From NCBI RefSeq assembly GCF_000955955.1, contig NZ_JYJG01000004.1, positions 62,001 through 126,000 of the forward strand: 64,000 bases of DNA. Reading direction: 5' to 3'. The position numbers and the translations under genes are program-made. The stretch is from Lentzea aerocolonigenes (lineage in GTDB: Bacteria > Actinomycetota > Actinomycetes > Mycobacteriales > Pseudonocardiaceae). Shown here one piece after another: positions 58,780 through 64,000 of this stretch. Numbering within the stretch: position 1 is the stretch's first letter; each line of letters begins with the position of its first letter. The notes under the pieces are model-generated. The model searched no databases. It worked only from the letters and a program-made list of their open reading frames with translations, and was not told where the DNA came from.

Positions 58780-60705
58780 ATGGGTGCGATCTCAACGGGG
58801 TTGCTCGTGCTGATCGCGGGGATCGTCGTCGTGCTGATCCTCGCGACGATCACGCTGAGCAGGTTGTTCAAGAAGTGCGAGCAGGGCAAGGCGCTGATCG
58901 TCTCGAAGATGCGCAAGGTCGACGTGACCTTCACCGGCACCGTCGTACTACCTGTCCTGCACAGATGCGAGACGATGGACATCTCGGTGAAGACCATCGA
59001 GATCCGCCGGGCCGGCAACGAAGGCCTGATCTGCAAGGACAACATCCGCGCGGACATCCGCATCACGTTCTTCGTGCGGGTCAACAAGACCGTCGAGGAC
59101 GTCATCAAGGTCGCGCAGGCGATCGGCACCGAACGCGCGAGCCACGAGGCCACGCTGCAGGAGCTGTTCAACGCCAAGTTCTCCGAGGCGCTCAAGACGG
59201 TCGGCAAGCAGCTCGACTTCGTGGACCTCTACACGCACCGCGACGAGTTCCGCGACCGGATCGTCCAGGTCATCGGCACCGACCTCAACGGCTACAGCCT
59301 CGAGGACGCGGCCATCGACTACCTGGAGCAGACGCCGCTCAAGCAGCTCGACCCGGCGAACATCCTGGACGCGCAGGGCATTCGCAAGATCACCGAGCTG
59401 ACCGCGATCGAGCACGTCAAGACCAACGAGTTCACCCGCAACGAGGAGAAGGAGATCACGCGCCAGAACGTCAGCGCGCGTGAGGCGATCCTGGAGCTCG
59501 AACGTCGTCAGGCGGACGCGGAGATCCGGCAGAAGCGCGAGATCGAGACCGCCCGCGCGCAGCAGGAGGCGGAGACCCAGAAGGTCCAGGCCGAGGAACG
59601 CCTCAAGGCCAACACCGCGTTCATCCGCACCGAGGAACAGCTCGGCATCCAGACCGAGAACAAGGCCCGCGAGATCGCCGTCGCCGAGAAGAACCGCGAG
59701 CGCGTGATCGCCGTCGAGACCGAGCGCATCGAGAAGGACCGCCTGCTGGAGGTCATCGCCCGCGAACGCGAGACGTCCCTGCGGATGATCGAGAAGGACA
59801 AGGAGCTCGAGCACGAGCGGCGCGCGATCGCCGACCTGGTGCGCGAGCGGGTCGCGGTCGAGAAGACCGTGGCCGAGCAGGAGGAGAACATCAAGCGCCT
59901 GCGTGCGGTCGAGGAGGCCGAACGCGAGCGCCAGCAGATCGTGATCATGGCGGAGGCCGAGGCGCAGCAGTCGCTGGTCAAGGACATCAAGGCCGCAGAG
60001 GCCGCGGAACAGTCGGCGCAGCACAAGGCCCGCGAAGAGGTCGTGCTCGCCGAGGCCCGCAACCAGGCCGCCGAACTGGACACCCGTTCCAAGATCCGTC
60101 TCGCGGAGGGCACGCAGGCCGAGGCCGCGGCGAAGGGCCTGGCGGACGCGCTGGTCAAGGAACGCGACGCCGCCGCGTCCGAGGCGCTCGGTCGCGCCGA
60201 GGCCGTGGTCGACCGCGAGAAGGCCCTGGCCGATGCCGAGGGCATCAAGGAACGCCTCAAGGGCGAAGCGGAAGGCTTGTCGCACAAGGCAGAGGCGATG
60301 GCCGCGCTCGACACCGCGACCCGCGAGCACGAGGAGTACCGCCTGCGTCTCGAGGCCGAGAAGGAGATCAGGCTCAAGGGCATCGACGTGCAGCGTCAGG
60401 TCGCCGAGGCCCAGGCCATGGTCCTCGCGGCCGGGCTGGAGAAGGCCGACATCGACATCGTCGGTGGCGACACCATGTTCTTCGACAAGATCGCGAACGC
60501 CATCACCGCGGGCAAGCAGGTCGACAGCTTCGTCGGCAACTCGAACGTGGTGCAGGCACTCGGTTCCAAGTGGATGGACGGGACCTCGAACTTCCCGGAG
60601 GATCTGACCAAGATCCTCAGCTCGTTCACCACGGGTGACGCGCAGAACATCGCCGCGGCGATCGCGCTGACCCAGATGGCCAAGAACAACGGCCAGACCG
60701 CATGA
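58780..60705 (+). CDS. Flotillin-family (SPFH) membrane scaffold protein
   Basis: 641 residues. An N-terminal membrane anchor (VLIAGIVVVLILATITLS), an SPFH domain about 30-210 (CEQGKALIVSKM, DNIRADIRITFFVRVNKTVEDV), a very long coiled coil about 215-540 rich in Glu/Arg/Ala, and a C-terminal stretch QVDSFVGNSNVVQALG. It matches YqiK-type flotillins, which form membrane microdomain scaffolds. Translationally linked to the NfeD-like gene and to the large downstream gene. Confidence 0.9.
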   Translation: MGAISTGLLVLIAGIVVVLILATITLSRLFKKCEQGKALIVSKMRKVDVTFTGTVVLPVLHRCETMDISVKTIEIRRAGNEGLICKDNIRADIRITFFVRVNKTVEDVIKVAQAIGTERASHEATLQELFNAKFSEALKTVGKQLDFVDLYTHRDEFRDRIVQVIGTDLNGYSLEDAAIDYLEQTPLKQLDPANILDAQGIRKITELTAIEHVKTNEFTRNEEKEITRQNVSAREAILELERRQADAEIRQKREIETARAQQEAETQKVQAEERLKANTAFIRTEEQLGIQTENKAREIAVAEKNRERVIAVETERIEKDRLLEVIARERETSLRMIEKDKELEHERRAIADLVRERVAVEKTVAEQEENIKRLRAVEEAERERQQIVIMAEAEAQQSLVKDIKAAEAAEQSAQHKAREEVVLAEARNQAAELDTRSKIRLAEGTQAEAAAKGLADALVKERDAAASEALGRAEAVVDREKALADAEGIKERLKGEAEGLSHKAEAMAALDTATREHEEYRLRLEAEKEIRLKGIDVQRQVAEAQAMVLAAGLEKADIDIVGGDTMFFDKIANAITAGKQVDSFVGNSNVVQALGSKWMDGTSNFPEDLTKILSSFTTGDAQNIAAAIALTQMAKNNGQTA

Positions 60706-63700
60706 CCCAGCTCGACGCCGGCACTTACGAGGTGCTGCGGGCGAGGCTGGCCGACCAGGCCGCCGAGCTCGCCCGCAGCACCGAGGCGCTGAACGCCCAG
60801 CGCGTCGAGACGTTCGGCAGCACCGCGCTGGAACTCCTGTCCACCGAACGGATCCGCACCGAGAACAACTGCGTTCCGCGCGACATCGTGCCGCTCGGCG
60901 ACCTGATGTTGTTCGGCTACAACGTCTTCATGGGCCTCAAGCCCGAGACGACGGTCGCCGACGTCTTCGCGGTGCACGGCAGGGACTTCAGCGCGGTCGA
61001 GGCACCCTTCCTGCAGGACCCCAAGTTCCGCAACGACTTCGCGGAGCTCTACCGGTACTACCGCGAGACCCGGCTGCTGCAGTTGCGGATCGTCGAGTCA
61101 CGGCTGCTCGCGGTGTTCCAGACCGGCGCGCGGATCGAGGACATCCGCGTGCTGCGCTGGGACATCGCGGTCGACGGCACGGTCACGTACGTCGACAACC
61201 GCGGCGACCGCGACCACGTGTTCCCGCCCTCGCACGACGTCACGTGGGTCGAGACCACGCGTGAGCAGCACGTTCTCGGCCGGCACCCGCACATCGCCAT
61301 CGAGAACGAGGTCTTCGTCGAGACGGTCGGCGGCACGCTGACCGTCAAGATCGAGAACAACACCGAGGTCGGCCAGGGCATCTACGACGAGCCCGTCGAC
61401 GAGCCGTTGCAGAGCCTCGCGGACGCCGACGTGCACTACGCCCGCGTCGGCCCGTTGATCCTGCTCAGGATCCGCCCGTACAACGAGACGGTCTGGCGGC
61501 ACCTGGTCTTCAACACCCGCACCAGGACCGTGGCGAGGCTCGACGGCATCGGCCAAGCGTGCCAACGGCTTCCCGAGGACCAGGGGATCATCTTCCCCGG
61601 CGGCTACTACCTCGTCACCGGCGCGGACAAGACGTTCGACGTCGACACGGACGAGCTGGAGTTCGAGCGGGTCATCAGGTCGGCGAACGGCGAGGACGTG
61701 CTGTTCGTCTACCACGCCCGCCGCGAGGGCCGCAGCTTGCTGTTGCCCTACAACGTGATCCGCAAAGAGGTCGCGACGCCGATCACCTGCCACGGCTACT
61801 CGCTCTTCGCCGACGGCACGCTGGTGGTCTTCCGCGAGACCAGCACGGAACCGGTTCGCGTGCACCCGATGCAGGTCTGGCGCACGCCGTTCCTGCAAGA
61901 CGAGGTGCTGCCGGAGCAGGCAGGTCCGCTCGCCCGCATCGGCAACGCCGAACTGGTCCGCGGCATCTCGGACTGCCTGTCCATCACCAGGATGAGCGCC
62001 GAGATGACCCCGAGCGCGCCGGTGTTCGAGGGCCTGATCGCGCTGTGCACCAGGGTGATCGACGGCGTGCACTGGCTCGACGAGCTGGGGCTCAAACAGG
62101 ACGTCCTGGCCGTCCGGGCCACCGCCGAGCAGGTGCTGGACGAGTTCGAGGCCGTCCGCACGCTCACGGAACACGCTGCTCAGCAACTCCACGAGGCCGC
62201 CGAGAAGCTCGCCTCGCTCATCCGGCTCGCCAGATCGGCGTCTCCGAAGAGCGCCGACGAGTGGGTGCGGCTGCTGGCCGATCTCCGGTCCGCTCAAGGC
62301 CGTCTGATCACCCTCAAGGATCTCAAGTACGTCGACCTCGAAGAGATCGGCCGCCGCGAAGCCGAACTGGTCGAGGAACTGGGCGCATCCGCACGACGGG
62401 CCGTCGCGTTCCTCAGCGGCGAGGGCGCGTTCGCCCAGTACCACGAGGAGATCGAGCAGATCGCGGCCGCGGAGCTCAAGACCGCAGCCGAGGCCAAGCC
62501 GTTGCGCGAACGCCTGGCGCAGCAGCAGACCGGCCTGGAGGTGCTGACCGAGGTCGTCAGCACGCTCGACGCCGCCGACACGACCACCCGCACGCAGATC
62601 CTGGCGAGCATCGGCGAGGTCCTCGCCGCGGTCAACCGGGCACGGGCCACTGTGGACGGTCGCAGGGCACAACTCGCGAACGCCGAGGGCAGGGCCGAGT
62701 TCGCGGCGGAGTTCGCGCTGCTCGGCCAGGCCATCACGGGCGCACTGTCGGTCGCGGACAGTCCGCAGCGCTGCGACGACCAGCTCGGCAGGCTGTTGCT
62801 GCAGCTGGAGAACCTGGAGTCGCGGTTCGGCGAGTTCGACGACTTCCTCGCCCAGGTCGGTGCCAAGCGCACGGACGTCTACGAGGCGTTCTCCGCGCGC
62901 AAACAGACGCTGCTCGACGAACGTGCGCGCAAGGCCGACCGGCTCGTGCAGTCGGCCGAACGCGTGCTCGGTACGATCCGCCGTCGCGTCGGCAAGCTGA
63001 CCTCGACCGACGAGATCAACACGTACTTCGCGGGCGACCCGATGGTCGCCAAGGTCCGCAACGTGGCCGAGGAGCTCAGGAACCTCGGCGATGTGCGGGC
63101 AGACGAGCTCGACGCGAGTCTGCGCGATGCCCGGCAAGAGGGAGGCCGGGCACTGCGCGACCGGGCCGATCTGTACGACGGCGCGTCGATCGTGCTCGGT
63201 CGTCACCGTTTCCCGGTGACGACCGAGCCGATGAACCTCACCCTCGTCCCACGCGACGGCAGGCTGTTCTACGCGGTGACCGGCACGGACTACCGCAGCG
63301 AGGTCACCGGTTTCCAGCACACCCGCCAGTTCTGGGACCAGCTGCTCGTCTCGGAAACGGCAGACGTCTACCGGTCCGAGCACCTGGCCGGCTGCCTGCT
63401 CGCCGAGGGGCGCGACGACGTGGTGAACGCCGCCGCGGAACGTTACGACGAGGGCTACGAGAAGGGCGTCCACGACCACGACGCCGCGAAGATCCTCGCT
63501 GTCCTGCAACGACTCCACGTCGGTGCCGGACTCCTGAGGTATCCGCCGGAAACCCGTGCGAAGGCCCAGATCTTCTGGTCAGAACAGCCCGAGGACCAAC
63601 GCGCGGTGTGGGCTCGCAAGGCCGAGTCGCTGGCCCGTGCCCGCACGATCTTCGGTGGCACGCACGGCATCCCCGAGCTCACCGAGCAGTTCGGCCTCGA

Positions 63701-64000
63701 CGACCTGGCCGGCGAGTACCTGTTCGAGGAACTCGCCTGCGAGCCACGAGGATTCGTCACCAGCAAGGCCGCCCGAACGGTGATCGACAGGTTCAAAGCC
63801 GTCGTCACCGAGGAACTCCACGACCGCGACCTGATCGAGGCGTGGCTGCACGCGTTCCTCAAAGACGAGGACTGCCCGGAGCTCCCCGAGGTCGTCGCGG
63901 TCCTGCTCACCGACCTGCCGCGCTACGACTCCAGCGCCGCGCTGACCGAGTCGGTGACGGGCCTGCTCGGCACGCACCCGCGCGTCAGCAACCAGTCCAT
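60702..64000 (+). CDS. Large coiled-coil protein annotated in relatives as DNA repair ATPase (N-terminal part, runs off window)
   Basis: The frame opens at an ATG overlapping the flotillin stop (ATGA) and stays open to the window end, at least 1099 residues. Residues 30-110 contain FGSTALELLSTERIRTENNC and VPRDIVPLGDLMLFGYNVFM, which match large actinobacterial proteins labelled DNA repair ATPase. Beta-rich repeats (LLRIRPYNETVWRHLVFNTR, PGGYYLVTGADKTF) follow to about 450, then extended coiled coil (about 490-820) and further helical sequence. No Walker A is visible so far; it would have to lie beyond the window. Its tight coupling to a flotillin suggests action at the membrane. Function unknown. 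Confidence 0.75.
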   Translation, partial: MTQLDAGTYEVLRARLADQAAELARSTEALNAQRVETFGSTALELLSTERIRTENNCVPRDIVPLGDLMLFGYNVFMGLKPETTVADVFAVHGRDFSAVEAPFLQDPKFRNDFAELYRYYRETRLLQLRIVESRLLAVFQTGARIEDIRVLRWDIAVDGTVTYVDNRGDRDHVFPPSHDVTWVETTREQHVLGRHPHIAIENEVFVETVGGTLTVKIENNTEVGQGIYDEPVDEPLQSLADADVHYARVGPLILLRIRPYNETVWRHLVFNTRTRTVARLDGIGQACQRLPEDQGIIFPGGYYLVTGADKTFDVDTDELEFERVIRSANGEDVLFVYHARREGRSLLLPYNVIRKEVATPITCHGYSLFADGTLVVFRETSTEPVRVHPMQVWRTPFLQDEVLPEQAGPLARIGNAELVRGISDCLSITRMSAEMTPSAPVFEGLIALCTRVIDGVHWLDELGLKQDVLAVRATAEQVLDEFEAVRTLTEHAAQQLHEAAEKLASLIRLARSASPKSADEWVRLLADLRSAQGRLITLKDLKYVDLEEIGRREAELVEELGASARRAVAFLSGEGAFAQYHEEIEQIAAAELKTAAEAKPLRERLAQQQTGLEVLTEVVSTLDAADTTTRTQILASIGEVLAAVNRARATVDGRRAQLANAEGRAEFAAEFALLGQAITGALSVADSPQRCDDQLGRLLLQLENLESRFGEFDDFLAQVGAKRTDVYEAFSARKQTLLDERARKADRLVQSAERVLGTIRRRVGKLTSTDEINTYFAGDPMVAKVRNVAEELRNLGDVRADELDASLRDARQEGGRALRDRADLYDGASIVLGRHRFPVTTEPMNLTLVPRDGRLFYAVTGTDYRSEVTGFQHTRQFWDQLLVSETADVYRSEHLAGCLLAEGRDDVVNAAAERYDEGYEKGVHDHDAAKILAVLQRLHVGAGLLRYPPETRAKAQIFWSEQPEDQRAVWARKAESLARARTIFGGTHGIPELTEQFGLDDLAGEYLFEELACEPRGFVTSKAARTVIDRFKAVVTEELHDRDLIEAWLHAFLKDEDCPELPEVVAVLLTDLPRYDSSAALTESVTGLLGTHPRVSNQS

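Noticed and set aside
61098..63518. 806-codon minus-strand ORF at the right end
   Set aside because: Shadow of the plus-strand partial gene that starts with a 4-bp overlap to flotillin and stays open to the window edge.

Overview
The window is chromosomal DNA of a high-GC actinobacterium, most likely from the Pseudonocardiales (Lentzea/Saccharothrix/Actinosynnema-like). This rests on strong third-position GC, frequent GTG starts, and a gene set that includes mycothiol synthase (mshD), orphan GlnR, a mycosin protease, LytR-CpsA-Psr and LmeA-type proteins, a putative F420-dependent oxidoreductase and an actinomycete integrative element. About 13-32 kb keeps the gene order I recall for Mycobacterium tuberculosis Rv0813c-Rv0823c (nitrobindin, SseC, rhodanese CysA, thioredoxin, LmeA-like, GlnR, MshD, Pst, PhoU, LCP protein, Dus). 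The class IV aminotransferase cut by the left edge would match Rv0812. I could not run any search, so family names come from recognising motifs.

Layout. 1-5.3 kb: aminotransferase end, a secreted GH18 chitinase with a DasR-like operator in its promoter, 5-oxoprolinase subunits PxpB/PxpC, and a mycosin. 5.3-13.1 kb: with the mycosin, a minus-strand operon of secreted proteins, including two giant paralogues (propeller-like region, lytic-transglycosylase-like domain, golvesin-like domain) that end in different modules (SGNH hydrolase or ricin-type lectin). 13.2-18.1 kb: nitrobindin with a 32-residue membrane ORF, the SseC-CysA-DUF4395 operon headed by a probable leaderless cysteine-containing leader peptide, and thioredoxin-LmeA-hydrolase. 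18.1-25.8 kb: glnR-mshD, then pstSCAB preceded by a PHO-box-like direct repeat, a hypothetical gene, and convergent phoU. 25.9-39.9 kb: LCP protein with a long repetitive proline-rich arm, diguanylate cyclase, lipoprotein, dus, macrodomain protein, Cu-Zn SOD-like protein, membrane proteins, serine hydrolase, MFS exporter, and a saccharopine dehydrogenase-like protein.

39.9-53.9 kb is accessory DNA. An 11.6-kb integrative element (AICE) lies between 38-bp direct repeats formed by the 3' part of a tRNA-Lys gene. It carries xis, int, a RepSA-like rolling-circle initiator, a TraB/FtsK-like translocase, small transfer-type ORFs, NUDIX, HD and XRE genes, and an A+T-richer two-gene cargo: an AAA/OLD-type ATPase overlapping a small protein with a PD-(D/E)XK-like motif. 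This pair is my best candidate for an undescribed, probably defensive, system. The XRE regulator is frameshifted by a 10-bp tandem duplication. Just left of the element lie a degraded large serine recombinase that reads into the same tRNA sequence and a fragment of B12-dependent ribonucleotide reductase (NrdJ), so this tRNA looks like a repeatedly used insertion site.

54.1-64 kb: aldo/keto reductase, a third serine hydrolase, a CobW-family GTPase, an LLM-class oxidoreductase, and a compact NfeD-like/flotillin/large coiled-coil protein operon whose last gene runs off the window.
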